Made by a program: the position numbers and the translations under genes
Notes under the pieces: model-generated
Databases searched by the model: none
Told to the model about the DNA's origin: nothing
The model's input: the letters and a program-made list of their open reading frames with translations, nothing else
Assembly: GCA_045600225.1 (NCBI GenBank)
Contig: JAZRXL010000072.1
Coordinates: forward strand, 110,463 to 174,462
Length of the DNA stretch: 64,000 nt
Direction of reading: 5' to 3'
Source of the DNA: UBA1181 sp045600225
Lineage (GTDB): Bacteria > Bacteroidota > Bacteroidia > Bacteroidales > Paludibacteraceae
Shown: one piece after another, positions 35,966 through 44,918 of the stretch
Numbering within the stretch: position 1 is the stretch's first letter
Layout of the letters: the number at the start of each line of letters is the position of its first letter

Positions 35966-36061
35966 ACCTATTATATAATCTAATTAAACTTAATGGTTTT
36001 AATAGTTAAGAACTAAGGGCTGAAATGGTCTAGCTCTTAAAATTCGTTGAAAGATAATGCT

Positions 36062-36103
36062 AAAAAGGGAGAACTTCGTGATAAAACAGACGAAATGCTC
36101 CCT
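36062..36103 (-). terminator. Terminator after rpiB
   Basis: AGGGAG...CTTCG (36066-36077) pairs with CGAA...CTCCCT (36091-36103) with small internal loops, followed on the minus strand by a five-T run. Confidence 0.65.
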
Positions 36104-36128
36104 CTTTGGTGTTATTTCTTGATAAATA

Positions 36129-36581
36129 TTATCTATTTGCAGGAATTTTAGCTATTCTTCTTTCGTGTCTTCCTCCTTCAAAGTCAGTTGTCAAGAAAGC
36201 TTCTACAATCTCTAAAGCTTTCTCTTTGCTGATGAATCGTGCAGGGATACCAACTACATTTGCATTGTTGTGTTGTCTTCCCAACTTTGCGATTTCAACC
36301 TCCCATGATAGGGCGGCACGAATGTTTTGATGTTTGTTGCATGTCATGCTAATGCCATTTCCTGTGCCACAGATGGCAATGCCCAAGTCGCATTCGCCAT
36401 TCTCGATCGATTGAGCCATTGGATGCGCGAAATCTGGATAGTCGCAACTATCAGTGGTGTTGGTTCCGAAATTTCTAAACGCTTGGACCTTGTTGCCCAA
36501 TTGCTCGATGATGTAGTTCTTTACTTCTACTCCTGCATGATCGTTGCAGATGCCTATTACTAGTTCGTTTAATGCTTTCAT
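36129..36581 (-). CDS. rpiB: Ribose-5-phosphate isomerase B
   Basis: Interconverts ribose-5-phosphate and ribulose-5-phosphate in the pentose phosphate pathway. The Met at 36581 gives the normal 150-residue RpiB/LacAB protein; a longer frame from 36614 would overlap parE and adds non-conserved residues. Family motifs: GICNDHAGVEVKNYI at the start, the catalytic cysteine in LGIAICGTGNGISMTCNKH, and SWEVEIAKLGRQHNNANVVGIP. It lies 16 nt after parE, so the two are co-transcribed. Confidence 0.94.
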   Translation of the reverse strand: MKALNELVIGICNDHAGVEVKNYIIEQLGNKVQAFRNFGTNTTDSCDYPDFAHPMAQSIENGECDLGIAICGTGNGISMTCNKHQNIRAALSWEVEIAKLGRQHNNANVVGIPARFISKEKALEIVEAFLTTDFEGGRHERRIAKIPANR

Positions 36582-36597
36582 ATTTTGTTTTAGTTTG

Positions 36598-38487
36598 TTA
36601 TTCTGTTGGTACATCTTCTTCTATGACTAGATTCTCGATGATGAAATCTCTTCGTTGCGGTGTGTTTTTTCCTCGATAGAACTCCAATAACTCGTTGTAT
36701 GAGTCCTCTTTCCGAAGTGCCACCTGGTCTAAGCGGATGTCTTCTCCAATGAAGTTTTTGAACTCGTCTGCACTAATCTCTCCCAAACCTTTGAATCGAG
36801 TGATCTCTGCTTTCGCTCCAATCTCTTTTATGGCGTTAACCCTCTCTTCGTCAGTATAGCAATAGAAGGTTTTCTTCTTATCTCTCACACGGAATAGGGG
36901 AGTTTGGAGAATGTAGACATGTCCTCTCTTTACAAGATCAGGGAAGAACTGAAGAAAGAATGTTAATAGCAATAGTCTGATGTGCATACCGTCATCGTCG
37001 GCATCGGTTGCGATAATCACTTTGTTATAGCGCAATCCATCCATTCCGTCCTCAATGTTGAGTGCTGCTTGAAGCAGGTTGTATTCCTCGTTTTTGTAGA
37101 CGATCTCTCTTGTTGATCCCCAGCTATTAGGAGTCTTACCACGAAGACTGAAAACAGCTTGGTAAGCTACATCACGACATTTGGTGATAGATCCGGATGC
37201 AGAAAGTCCCTCGGTGATGAATATGGAAGATTCTGCTTGACGGTCTCCTTTTGTGTCATTATAGTGGATTCTACAATCTCTTAGTTTCTTATTGCAAAGG
37301 CTTACCTTTTTAGCACGCTCTCTCGCTGCTTTTGTAACTCCTGCAATGGCTTTCCTCTCTTTTTCTGCCTCTTGTATCTTTTGTAAAAGAATGTCGACCG
37401 TTTCTGGGTTTTTATGAAGGTAGTTGTCTAATTCCTTTTTGACGAAGTCGTTTACGAATTTATTGACGGAAACACTTCCTTCGGGGTCGATATCCTTTGA
37501 ACCGAGTTTTGTCTTGGTTTGACTCTCAAAGACAGGTTCTTGTACATTGATAGTGATGGATGCCACAATGCCTTGGCGGATATCTGCCAACTCCATGTTC
37601 TTGTTGTAAAACTCTTTGATGGTTTTACCAAGAGCCTCTCTATAAGCAGATTGATGAGTACCTCCTTGTGTGGTATATTGTCCGTTAACAAAAGAATAGT
37701 AGTCTTCTCCGTATTGTTGACAATGAGTAAAGGCTATTTCGATGTCTTCTCCTTTTAGGTGAATGATAGGATAAAGAGGCTCCTCTATGATTTTCTCAGA
37801 CAGGAGATCTTTCAAACCATTTCTAGAATGGATTTTCTTTCCGTTGAAATAGAGGACGAGCCCAGTGTTGAGGTATGAGTAGTTCCTGAGCATAGTCTCG
37901 ATGAACTCTTCATTGTATTTGTATCCTACAAATAGTTTGCTTTTAGGATCGTCGTCTGGTCTGAAATAGACAAGCGTTCCGTTGGGTTCGTCGGTATCTA
38001 CCAAGCCTGAATCATGGGTTAGGATTCCTCTTGAGAATTCTGCAGTTCGACATTTACCCTCACGGAAACTTTGAACTTTAAATTCAGAGGATAGGGCATT
38101 GACAGCTTTGGTACCCACACCATTCAAACCAACAGACTTCTTGAAGTTTTTGCTGTCGTATTTTCCTCCTGTGTTCATCAAAGAAACAGCCTCTATCATC
38201 TTACCTTGAGGTATGCCTCGTCCGTAATCTCGCACGGTGATGGCGCCATCCTCTAACTTGATATCGATCTGTTTTCCCGCGTTCATTCGAAACTCATCGA
38301 TACTGTTGTCTAATACCTCCTTGAGAAGCACATAGATACCATCATCAAAGTGAGAACCGTCGCCAAGTTTTCCGATGTACATACCAGGACGCAAGCGAAC
38401 ATGCTCCAAACCTTCCAGATGTTTGATGCTATCGTCGTCGTAATTCCCTATTTGGGAGTTTTCTATGCCTAAATCTAAATCTGCCAT
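36598..38487 (-). CDS. parE: DNA topoisomerase IV subunit B
   Basis: ATPase subunit of the type II topoisomerase that separates daughter chromosomes. The GHKL ATP site shows EVLDNSIDEF, VRDYGRGIPQG and LNGVGTKAVNALS; the transducer follows with GGTHQSAYR; the Toprim domain has ITEGLSASGS and the metal-binding ATDADDDGMHIRLLL. Length 629 is typical. The DCRIHYN and 'NSWGS' features favour ParE over GyrB in Bacteroidota, but the two are hard to separate without an alignment. rpiB follows directly. Confidence 0.9.
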   Translation of the reverse strand: MADLDLGIENSQIGNYDDDSIKHLEGLEHVRLRPGMYIGKLGDGSHFDDGIYVLLKEVLDNSIDEFRMNAGKQIDIKLEDGAITVRDYGRGIPQGKMIEAVSLMNTGGKYDSKNFKKSVGLNGVGTKAVNALSSEFKVQSFREGKCRTAEFSRGILTHDSGLVDTDEPNGTLVYFRPDDDPKSKLFVGYKYNEEFIETMLRNYSYLNTGLVLYFNGKKIHSRNGLKDLLSEKIIEEPLYPIIHLKGEDIEIAFTHCQQYGEDYYSFVNGQYTTQGGTHQSAYREALGKTIKEFYNKNMELADIRQGIVASITINVQEPVFESQTKTKLGSKDIDPEGSVSVNKFVNDFVKKELDNYLHKNPETVDILLQKIQEAEKERKAIAGVTKAARERAKKVSLCNKKLRDCRIHYNDTKGDRQAESSIFITEGLSASGSITKCRDVAYQAVFSLRGKTPNSWGSTREIVYKNEEYNLLQAALNIEDGMDGLRYNKVIIATDADDDGMHIRLLLLTFFLQFFPDLVKRGHVYILQTPLFRVRDKKKTFYCYTDEERVNAIKEIGAKAEITRFKGLGEISADEFKNFIGEDIRLDQVALRKEDSYNELLEFYRGKNTPQRRDFIIENLVIEEDVPTE

Positions 38488-38644
38488 GAAGTCTGTTTGG
38501 TTTCCAGATTGTTAATTTCTAATTATTAATGCAAATATATAAATTTTAGGTTAGAATTCGATATTCCAGATGGTTAAAACCTTTGGGTTTGGGCGTTGGG
38601 AACGGGAATATCCTTTAAAATTTCCTTTTTCGTGCGTTTTTTTA

Positions 38645-38652
38645 TACTTTTG
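38645..38652 (+). promoter_or_regulatory. -7 box upstream of the DUF4348-like gene
   Basis: TACTTTTG, 33 nt before the ATG at 38686; no clear TTTG at the expected -33 position (TTTCC is present). Confidence 0.45.
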
Positions 38653-38685
38653 GGTTCTTAAAATAAACTGGGTTTTGAGGATCGG

Positions 38686-39294
38686 ATGTTATTGGTTTTG
38701 AAAAATAAAAGAAATTGGCTGATGTTTTTATCGCTTGTGTTTTCCGCCTTGGTGGAAGCAGAGGGATTCTCTTCTTTTTTCTTTGATCACATTGGTCGTT
38801 CGAAAAACGGTTGTATTGCTGTGATGTGTTCTGATTCTTTTTCTTTGGACAAAAAGGAATTGAAATGCGAAATAAGCAATTTTGGTTTCAGTCAGAAGTC
38901 GTCTGAAATGTCTTATGCTGTGCTACAAAATGGACGGTGGAAGATTTCTCAAAAGAGTCAACCGGCGAAATTAAATGTTCAAGACCAAAGTTTTGTAGAC
39001 TTTATTTTTCAATTTGCAAAGGATAGAGATTTTCAGGTAAGTAGGACGGTTTTCCCTCTGCCTATCTCTTATTTGGAGCCTCAGAGTGCTACTGCTAAGA
39101 AAAAGTTGGTGATGCCACGAGATTGGGTGGATTTGGGCTTCTCTTCGCGATGCTCTAGTCTTTATGTTTTGCAATCTGGTCGTGTGGCAAATAACAGGAA
39201 GATTTATATTTTCCAAAATGGTAAGAAGAAAGAGTTTTATAATTTTATCTATATCAATCGGAATTGGTATTTGATCGAGATGGAATTGTATTAA
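38686..39294 (+). CDS. Exported DUF4348-like protein
   Basis: A 202-residue protein with an N-terminal hydrophobic stretch (LMFLSLVFSALVEAEG) that looks like a signal peptide, possibly preceded by a few extra codons; the Met at codon 13 is an alternative start. The block FIFQFAKDRDFQVSRTVFPLPI and the ending NRNWYLIEMELY resemble the Bacteroidota family DUF4348, whose role is unknown. It stands alone between parE (divergent) and an epimerase (convergent). Confidence 0.55.
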   Translation: MLLVLKNKRNWLMFLSLVFSALVEAEGFSSFFFDHIGRSKNGCIAVMCSDSFSLDKKELKCEISNFGFSQKSSEMSYAVLQNGRWKISQKSQPAKLNVQDQSFVDFIFQFAKDRDFQVSRTVFPLPISYLEPQSATAKKKLVMPRDWVDLGFSSRCSSLYVLQSGRVANNRKIYIFQNGKKKEFYNFIYINRNWYLIEMELY

Positions 39295-39310
39295 TGTCAA
39301 TTCGTTTAGA

Positions 39311-39349
39311 AAAAAAGGAAGGTCATGATATGTTTCATAGTCTTCCTTT
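39311..39349. terminator. Convergent terminator
   Basis: AAAGGAAG (39314-39321) pairs with CTTCCTTT (39342-39349) with a partly paired loop; T-rich on the minus strand, serving the epimerase gene and likely also the gene ending at 39294. Confidence 0.65.
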
Positions 39350-39355
39350 CCTGTT

Positions 39356-40366
39356 TTATTTCAACCAGCCGTTTTCCCTATACCATTGAATACATTCTTT
39401 CATTCCTTTTTCCAATGGATAGTCTGCCGAAAATCCAAGGTCTCTTTTGAGAGGTTCAATGTCGCATTTCCAATTCTTTGCTACGAGTATGTTGTACTTG
39501 TCTATGTTCAGTGTAGGAGTGGTGCCAAACCATCCTCCAATTTTGTCGAATGCGTAGCAAACACCTTTTGCAAGAAATTCAGGAACTTTTAAAGTGAGGG
39601 CTTTGACTCCTAATAGTTTTTTACATAGTTCTGCATATTCGTCAGAGGTCCACACGTCGCCATCTGCCACGAAATAAGCTTTCCCGTATGCTTGTTTCTC
39701 TATGGCAAGAAAGATGGTTTTTACAAGATCCTTTACATAAATGAATGTTATGTATTGAGGATTGAATCCGATACCTGGGTTAAGGTGGTTCGTTAATGTT
39801 TGTAGCATGACGAAGTAATCTTTTTCTTTTGGCCCATATACTCCTGTGGGACGAAGAATGGTGTATGGGAATTGGATGGGATCCAGAGATCGGATGAACT
39901 CTTCGGATTTTAATTTGCTTTGACCGTAGTAGGTGTTTGGTGTTGGTGTGTCGGTCAACTTAATCTCTTTTAGGGTTGCTTTGTCTCCATCTCCAAATGC
40001 AGACAAACTACTCATGTAGATAAAATGTTTGGGCACCATATCTGTCTCAATAAGAGCGTTGATTAGATTTTTTGTGTATTGGAAATTTACGACATCAAAA
40101 TCGCTCTTGTGTTTGCACTTGGTAAGACCCATTGTGTGGACTACATAGTCCCACTTTCCCTTTTCGCTTTTGTGTTTTAAAAAGATCTCCTTCAATGCGT
40201 CGGGATTGTTGTAAGGAAGGTCGATGAAGTTTGGTTCAAGACCTTTCAAGTTATCCTTGTTGCTAGATTTCCGCATGGCTGCCCATACTTCGTATCCTTT
40301 GTTCGTTGCTTCCTCCACGACGAAACTGCCGATGAATCCGTTGGCTCCAGTGATTAATATTTTCAT
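39356..40366 (-). CDS. NAD(P)-dependent epimerase/dehydratase (extended SDR)
   Basis: A 336-residue extended short-chain dehydrogenase. The Rossmann motif is ITGANGFIGSFVVEEA at the N-terminus, the active-site YxxxK is in NTYYGQSKLKSE, and YTILRPTGVYGPKEKD is the usual proline-rich block. Such proteins act on nucleotide sugars, sterol-like or dihydroflavonol-type substrates; the specific substrate cannot be given. It starts 21 nt after the menG/ubiE methyltransferase stop, so they are in one transcript. Confidence 0.85.
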   Translation of the reverse strand: MKILITGANGFIGSFVVEEATNKGYEVWAAMRKSSNKDNLKGLEPNFIDLPYNNPDALKEIFLKHKSEKGKWDYVVHTMGLTKCKHKSDFDVVNFQYTKNLINALIETDMVPKHFIYMSSLSAFGDGDKATLKEIKLTDTPTPNTYYGQSKLKSEEFIRSLDPIQFPYTILRPTGVYGPKEKDYFVMLQTLTNHLNPGIGFNPQYITFIYVKDLVKTIFLAIEKQAYGKAYFVADGDVWTSDEYAELCKKLLGVKALTLKVPEFLAKGVCYAFDKIGGWFGTTPTLNIDKYNILVAKNWKCDIEPLKRDLGFSADYPLEKGMKECIQWYRENGWLK

Positions 40367-40387
40367 ATGAGAAAATTCAATTTTTGT

Positions 40388-41137
40388 TTATTTCACAGCC
40401 AGATAAAAAGTGCAAGTTTGCATTGTGAACTTTTTAATCTCGACAGAAGAGAAGCCGCATTTGAGAAGTAGGTTTCTCATTTTTTCTCCTTGAGGAAAGG
40501 CAGCGATTGAGTTTGGCAAATAATCATAGGCGAGTTGGTCCTTTGATTTCAGTTTTGCCAAGATGGGTATGCATAGTTTCGTGTAGATTTTGTATCCCAG
40601 TTTGTAGAACCAATTTTCGGGTTCTGTCATTTCGAGGATTGCCACGACGCCGCCTTTGTGGAGGACTCTGCAGATTTCGCTTAGCCCATTGGTTAGGCTG
40701 GAGAAATTTCTAACACCAAAGGCAACTGTAACAGCATCAAAGGAGTCTGAATCAAGAGTTAGTGCGGTGGCGTCTTCGTATTGAAAGTGAATTTTGTCGG
40801 ATAATCCGAGTTTCTGAACTTTTTCTTCTCCGACTGCCATCATTCCATTTGATATGTCTACACCTAAAAGGTAATCAGGTTTGAGGTAGAGTCCGGCGAC
40901 AATGGCAAAGTCTCCTGTCCCTGTGGCCACATCTAAAATTCTTTTTGGCGAGAATTCTGCCAAACGTTCGATGGCTTTTCTTCTCCATCTTCGGTCTTGA
41001 CCCAAAGACATAAGGTGATTCATGGGGTCGTAAGCGCCCGCGATTCTATCGAACATTTTCGATATTTGATCTTTTTTGCTTTCTTGAGAATCGTATGGAA
41101 GTACGTCCTCGCATTTGAATTCAGACATATTGTACAT
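40388..41137 (-). CDS. menG: Demethylmenaquinone methyltransferase (UbiE/MenG)
   Basis: SAM-dependent enzyme that makes menaquinone, the respiratory quinone of Bacteroidota, from demethylmenaquinone. The 249-residue protein carries the UbiE signature region DPMNHLMSLGQDRRWRRKAI, SAM-binding motif I LDVATGTGDFAIVAG, and the second UbiE signature VTVAFGVRNFSSLTNGLSE. First gene of a two-gene unit with the epimerase. A start at codon 4 (MSEF) is also possible. Confidence 0.94.
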   Translation of the reverse strand: MYNMSEFKCEDVLPYDSQESKKDQISKMFDRIAGAYDPMNHLMSLGQDRRWRRKAIERLAEFSPKRILDVATGTGDFAIVAGLYLKPDYLLGVDISNGMMAVGEEKVQKLGLSDKIHFQYEDATALTLDSDSFDAVTVAFGVRNFSSLTNGLSEICRVLHKGGVVAILEMTEPENWFYKLGYKIYTKLCIPILAKLKSKDQLAYDYLPNSIAAFPQGEKMRNLLLKCGFSSVEIKKFTMQTCTFYLAVK

Positions 41138-41218
41138 GTTTATATAGGTGCAAATTTACCAAATTGATGTTAGTTCGCCAAAAGAAGCGATAGTCAATTT
41201 GTTTTGAAATGATGTCTA

Positions 41219-41244
41219 TTGTCTATGAAGATTTACTATATTTG
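41219..41244 (+). promoter_or_regulatory. Putative promoter of the SIS-domain isomerase gene
   Basis: TATATTTG at 41237-41244 is a perfect -7 box, 25 nt before the ATG; a TTG at 41219-41221 is slightly closer than the usual -33 element. Confidence 0.5.
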
Positions 41245-41268
41245 CAAGACAAAATTGATTAGATAGTC

Positions 41269-41874
41269 ATGAACCAAGAGATACAAGAGCTACTGAAACA
41301 AGAAGCATCGGCTGTTTTGAATATTCCCGTAACGGATCAGTTTGAGAAGGCAATTGATATGATTGTCGAGCAGGTTAATGTGAAAAAAGGTAAGTTGGTG
41401 ACGAGTGGAATGGGAAAGGCTGGTCAGATTGCTTTAAACATAGCCACAACATTTAGTTCTACTGGCACACCGTCGGTGTTCCTTCATCCGAGTGAGGCGC
41501 AGCACGGTGATTTGGGACTAATACAACCCAATGATGTTATGCTTTTGATTTCCAATTCGGGAAAGACGAGGGAGATTGTCGAACTCGTTTCTCTTGCCAG
41601 AGGGTTGTATCCGGAGATGAAGTTTATTGTTATAACAGGAAACAAGGATAGTTTATTGGCTGTTGAGGCTGATGCACTGTTATATACAGGTAATCCTAAG
41701 GAGGTTTGTGCGTTAGGACTTACGCCAACAACATCGACCACTGTGATGACAGTTATTGGTGACATTCTAGTGGTCGGAACAATGAAGAAGATACAGTTTA
41801 CTAACGAGGAATATGCCAAACGCCACCATGGTGGATACTTGGGTGAAAAATCTCGGAGGCAAAGTAAAAAATAA
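41269..41874 (+). CDS. SIS-domain sugar-phosphate isomerase (KdsD/GutQ-like, no CBS domains)
   Basis: A 201-residue protein covering only the SIS domain of the arabinose-5-phosphate isomerase family (LVTSGMGKAGQIALNIATTF, LHPSEAQHGDLGLI with the conserved His, LISNSGKTREIVELV). Enterobacterial KdsD and GutQ carry two more CBS domains (about 325 residues); the short form is common in Bacteroidota. The likely reaction is ribulose-5-phosphate to arabinose-5-phosphate for Kdo of lipid A. It may be co-transcribed with tRNA-Glu and rpsT, but the tRNA has its own promoter. Confidence 0.8.
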   Translation: MNQEIQELLKQEASAVLNIPVTDQFEKAIDMIVEQVNVKKGKLVTSGMGKAGQIALNIATTFSSTGTPSVFLHPSEAQHGDLGLIQPNDVMLLISNSGKTREIVELVSLARGLYPEMKFIVITGNKDSLLAVEADALLYTGNPKEVCALGLTPTTSTTVMTVIGDILVVGTMKKIQFTNEEYAKRHHGGYLGEKSRRQSKK

Positions 41875-41883
41875 TATAAAAAT

Positions 41884-41914
41884 TTTGGTAGTATGAAAAA
41901 TAACGCTACCTTTG
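41884..41914 (+). promoter_or_regulatory. Promoter of tRNA-Glu
   Basis: TTTG (41884-41887), 19-nt spacer, TACCTTTG (41907-41914): an exact Bacteroidota -33/-7 promoter, 41 nt before the mature tRNA 5' end. Confidence 0.75.
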
Positions 41915-41955
41915 CACCGCAATTGAGAAACGAATGTTAATCATTGCAGGAGGCT

Positions 41956-42027
41956 GGCCTCTTCGTCTATCGGTTAGGACAAGAGATTTTCATTCTCTAA
42001 AGAGGGGTTCGATTCCCCTAGAGGCTA
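41956..42027 (+). tRNA. tRNA-Glu (anticodon TTC)
   Basis: A 72-nt cloverleaf. The acceptor stem pairs GGCCTCT with AGAGGCT (one G-T); the anticodon arm is AGAGA-TTTTCAT-TCTCT with TTC at positions 34-36; the T arm is GGGG-TTCGATT-CCCC. No CCA is encoded. Confidence 0.95.
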
Positions 42028-42066
42028 CTAATAAGAAAAATAACAAAGAAATAAAGTAAAAGAAAG

Positions 42067-42318
42067 ATGGCAAATCACAAATCATCAATCAAGAGAATCA
42101 GACAAACTGAGAAGAGAAGATTGCAAAATAGATATTATGCCAAGACAGCTCGTAATGCAGTTCGTGACTTGCGTGCTACTAGCGATAAGAAAGCTGCTTC
42201 TGAGGCATTTCCAAAAGTATCTTCTATGTTGGATAAATTGGTTAAAACACACGTTATTCATAAGAACAAGGCTTCTAACTTGAAGTCTAAGTTGGCTAAG
42301 ATGATTAACAAGCTTTAA
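42067..42318 (+). CDS. rpsT: Ribosomal protein S20
   Basis: An 83-residue very basic protein that binds 16S rRNA early in small-subunit assembly. The start MANHKSSIKRIRQTEKRRLQ and the ending NKASNLKSKLAKMINKL are family hallmarks. It lies 39 nt after tRNA-Glu and is probably transcribed with it; a terminator follows. Confidence 0.97.
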   Translation: MANHKSSIKRIRQTEKRRLQNRYYAKTARNAVRDLRATSDKKAASEAFPKVSSMLDKLVKTHVIHKNKASNLKSKLAKMINKL

Positions 42319-42340
42319 TCGGAAGTCTGAAAAGAATATA

Positions 42341-42367
42341 AAAGCTCCACAATGTGGGGCTTTTTTT
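42341..42367 (+). terminator. Terminator of rpsT
   Basis: AAAGCTCCAC (42341-42350) pairs with GTGGGGCTTT (42354-42363, one G-T), followed by a T run to 42367. Confidence 0.87.
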
Positions 42368-42423
42368 GTGTCTTGTGATTTGCTTATGAAATATGTGGAA
42401 TATTGCTAGACGAGATTGTTGTA

Positions 42424-43398
42424 TTATTTTTCCCGTTTGCTTCTCCATAAAAAGAAAGAGGCTAACAATGTGCCTGAAATAGAGTGCCAAATGCAGGAGA
42501 TGGCGCAAGGAACAACAGCAAGAGGAAGTGTTGCCATAAAGAAATTTGTAGAAAGATTAGTAGCCAAGCCGGCATTCTGCATACCTACTTCGATACTGAT
42601 GGTCCTGTTTTGCGCAACACCAAAGTGTGCAAATTTGCCTGCCCAGTATCCTACAATGTATCCTAATGTATTGTGGCAAAATACAACCCCGAATGTCCAA
42701 AGGAATAATAACCATCCATTTTCGATCAGATAACCATGTACATTGCATACAACGCCACCGACGATGCATGCAAGACAGATAACTCCCACACCAGGCATTA
42801 GATTTTGAAGAGTAGGGAATGCGTTACTTTTGTTGTATTTTTTGTTGAGTAAGAAACCTATAAGGATAGGAATGATGGTAACGATTAGAATGTTGAGAAA
42901 CATTCCAACTGCATTGATGTTTACGGTCTTGTTTGCTAATAAAAGAACTAATAGGGGAGTCACGAATGGAGCAAGGATAGTTGAAACAGTTGTCATTCCT
43001 ATAGAGAAAGCAACATCTCCTTTACAAAGGTAACTCATAATATTACTAGATACTCCACCAGGACAACAACCTACAAGAATGATGCCTATGGATAGAGCTT
43101 CGTCTAAGTGAAACAGTTGACAGAGACTCCATGCTATGCAAGGCATAATTGTATATTGAGCAATGGTTCCTATTAGGATATCTCCAGGTCTTGAAGAGAG
43201 TATCTTGAAATCATTGGTTGTTAAGGTTAATCCCATCGATAGCATTATGATTCCCAATATGACGGTTTGTGTGTAACCGGATACCCATAGGAAAGAAGAA
43301 GGGAAGATAAAAGATAAAATAGCAATGGCTATGATAAAAGGAGAGGTATATGTAGAGAGTATTCTACTTGCCTTTTGTAGGTTATTTATGATATTCAT
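42424..43398 (-). CDS. Bile acid:sodium symporter (BASS) family transporter
   Basis: A 324-residue inner-membrane protein with about ten hydrophobic helices. Typical BASS blocks are ILSMGLTLTTNDFKIL-like sequence (IMLSMGLTLTTNDF), VGCCPGGVSSNIMSYLCKGD (the sodium-site region) and EVGMQNAGLATNLS. Members move organic anions such as pantoate or keto acids with sodium; the substrate here is unknown. Single gene, divergent from the nhaC-like gene. Confidence 0.88.
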   Translation of the reverse strand: MNIINNLQKASRILSTYTSPFIIAIAILSFIFPSSFLWVSGYTQTVILGIIMLSMGLTLTTNDFKILSSRPGDILIGTIAQYTIMPCIAWSLCQLFHLDEALSIGIILVGCCPGGVSSNIMSYLCKGDVAFSIGMTTVSTILAPFVTPLLVLLLANKTVNINAVGMFLNILIVTIIPILIGFLLNKKYNKSNAFPTLQNLMPGVGVICLACIVGGVVCNVHGYLIENGWLLFLWTFGVVFCHNTLGYIVGYWAGKFAHFGVAQNRTISIEVGMQNAGLATNLSTNFFMATLPLAVVPCAISCIWHSISGTLLASFFLWRSKREK

Positions 43399-43519
43399 GT
43401 TTCACTAGTTTTACGCATTGCAAATTTAAATCTTTTACTGTTTGGATTATCTAATAGGGTGGATTAAAATAGGAATTATTGCTTTTTTATGGTTGAGAAA
43501 GTATTCTTTTGATATTTTG

Positions 43520-43527
43520 TATCTTTG
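43520..43527 (+). promoter_or_regulatory. -7 box of the NhaC-type antiporter gene
   Basis: TATCTTTG, 15 nt before the ATG, so the leader would be very short. No well-placed -33 TTTG is seen. Confidence 0.45.
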
Positions 43528-43541
43528 TAAAAAAATAAGCG

Positions 43542-44843
43542 ATGAATAATAACAAACAGAATGGGGTTAGCGGTTTTATTGCGCTTACTCCTTTAATCCT
43601 TTTCTTGTGCTTGTATTTGGGCACTTCCATTATCTTGAATGATTTCTATAAGGTGCCGATTACTGTAGCTTTTATGGTATCGTCATTGTATGCAGTGTTG
43701 ATCACTCGTGGCGTGAAACTAGAAGAGAGAATCTCTCTGTTTAGTAAAGGCGCTGGCAACTCCACTTTGATGTTGATGGTTTGGATCTTCATTTTGGCAG
43801 GGGCTTTTGCCAAAAGTGCGAAGGAGATGGGGGCGGTTGATTCCACTGTAAATATGACTCTCAATATTTTGCCCGCCAATTTCTTGTTGCCAGGTCTGTT
43901 TTTGGCTGCGTGCTTTATTTCTCTCTCCATAGGAACTTCTGTGGGCACAATTGCGGCCCTGACTCCGGTTGCTATGGGTATTGCCCAAGATGCCAATCTA
44001 TCGGTTGCTTTTGTTGTGGCAATTATACTTGGAGGTGCCTATTTTGGAGATAATCTATCCTTTATATCGGATACAACGATTATCGCAACCAAGAGTCAAG
44101 GGTGTAAAATGAGTGATAAGTTTAAGGTAAACGTATTCATTGTGGCTCCCGCTGCACTTTTGATGCTAGTTTATTATTTGATGTTAGGACAGGATGTTTG
44201 CATAGTGGGGGAGATGAAGAATGTGGAGTGGATTAAGGTTATACCCTATATAGTTGTTTTGGTATCTGCCATAATGGGCTTGGATGTGGTGCTTGTATTG
44301 ACGGTTGGTGTCCTTCTGTGTGGTGTGATTGGAATAGCGACGGGATCTTATGATTTCTTTGGCTGGTTGTCTGCTATGGGAGATGGGATTATGGGTATGA
44401 GTGAATTAATTATTGTTACGCTTTTAGCTGGTGGAATGTTGGAGTTGATACGACACAATGGTGGATTGGATTTTCTAACAGATCAGTTAACCCGACATGT
44501 GAAAGGAAAGAAAGGATGTGAGTTATGTATGGCCTTGTTGGTTGTCCTAAGTGATCTTTGTACTGCTAATAACACTGTTGCAATTATTACGGTTGGTCCT
44601 ATTGCAAAGGAGATGGGGACAAAGTATGGTGTAGATCCTCGTAGGGCTGCTAGTATATTGGATACCTTCTCTTGTTTTGCACAGGGACTTATTCCTTATG
44701 GAGCTCAGATGTTGATTGCAGCAGGTCTGTCTTCGTTACAGCCGGGTGAGATAGTGGTTCATATGTATTATCCCTTGTTGGTTGGTGTAATAGCGTTTGT
44801 TGCAATATTAACACGCTATCCTCAAAGATTTGTATTGAAGTAA
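43542..44843 (+). CDS. NhaC-type sodium/proton antiporter
   Basis: A 433-residue membrane protein with about eleven helices. The sequence SIGTSVGTIAALTPVAMGIA and GGAYFGDNLSFISDTTIIATKSQGC match the NhaC family, where the GDN/SPISDTT region binds sodium. The later LCTANNTVAIITVGPIAKEM block repeats this pattern in the second half. Works in sodium and pH balance. Single gene with a terminator. Confidence 0.88.
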   Translation: MNNNKQNGVSGFIALTPLILFLCLYLGTSIILNDFYKVPITVAFMVSSLYAVLITRGVKLEERISLFSKGAGNSTLMLMVWIFILAGAFAKSAKEMGAVDSTVNMTLNILPANFLLPGLFLAACFISLSIGTSVGTIAALTPVAMGIAQDANLSVAFVVAIILGGAYFGDNLSFISDTTIIATKSQGCKMSDKFKVNVFIVAPAALLMLVYYLMLGQDVCIVGEMKNVEWIKVIPYIVVLVSAIMGLDVVLVLTVGVLLCGVIGIATGSYDFFGWLSAMGDGIMGMSELIIVTLLAGGMLELIRHNGGLDFLTDQLTRHVKGKKGCELCMALLVVLSDLCTANNTVAIITVGPIAKEMGTKYGVDPRRAASILDTFSCFAQGLIPYGAQMLIAAGLSSLQPGEIVVHMYYPLLVGVIAFVAILTRYPQRFVLK

Positions 44844-44853
44844 GCCGGCGGAA

Positions 44854-44896
44854 AAGAAGAGGGCATATCAATTTTGATACACCCTCTTCTTGTTTT
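44854..44896. terminator. Convergent terminator between nhaC-like and aspT-like genes
   Basis: AAGAAGAGGG (44854-44863) pairs perfectly with CCCTCTTCTT (44882-44891); TGTTTT tail on the plus strand and a CTTTTCC tail on the minus strand. Confidence 0.75.
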
Positions 44897-44918
44897 AATT
44901 ATATGAATATGTTATATG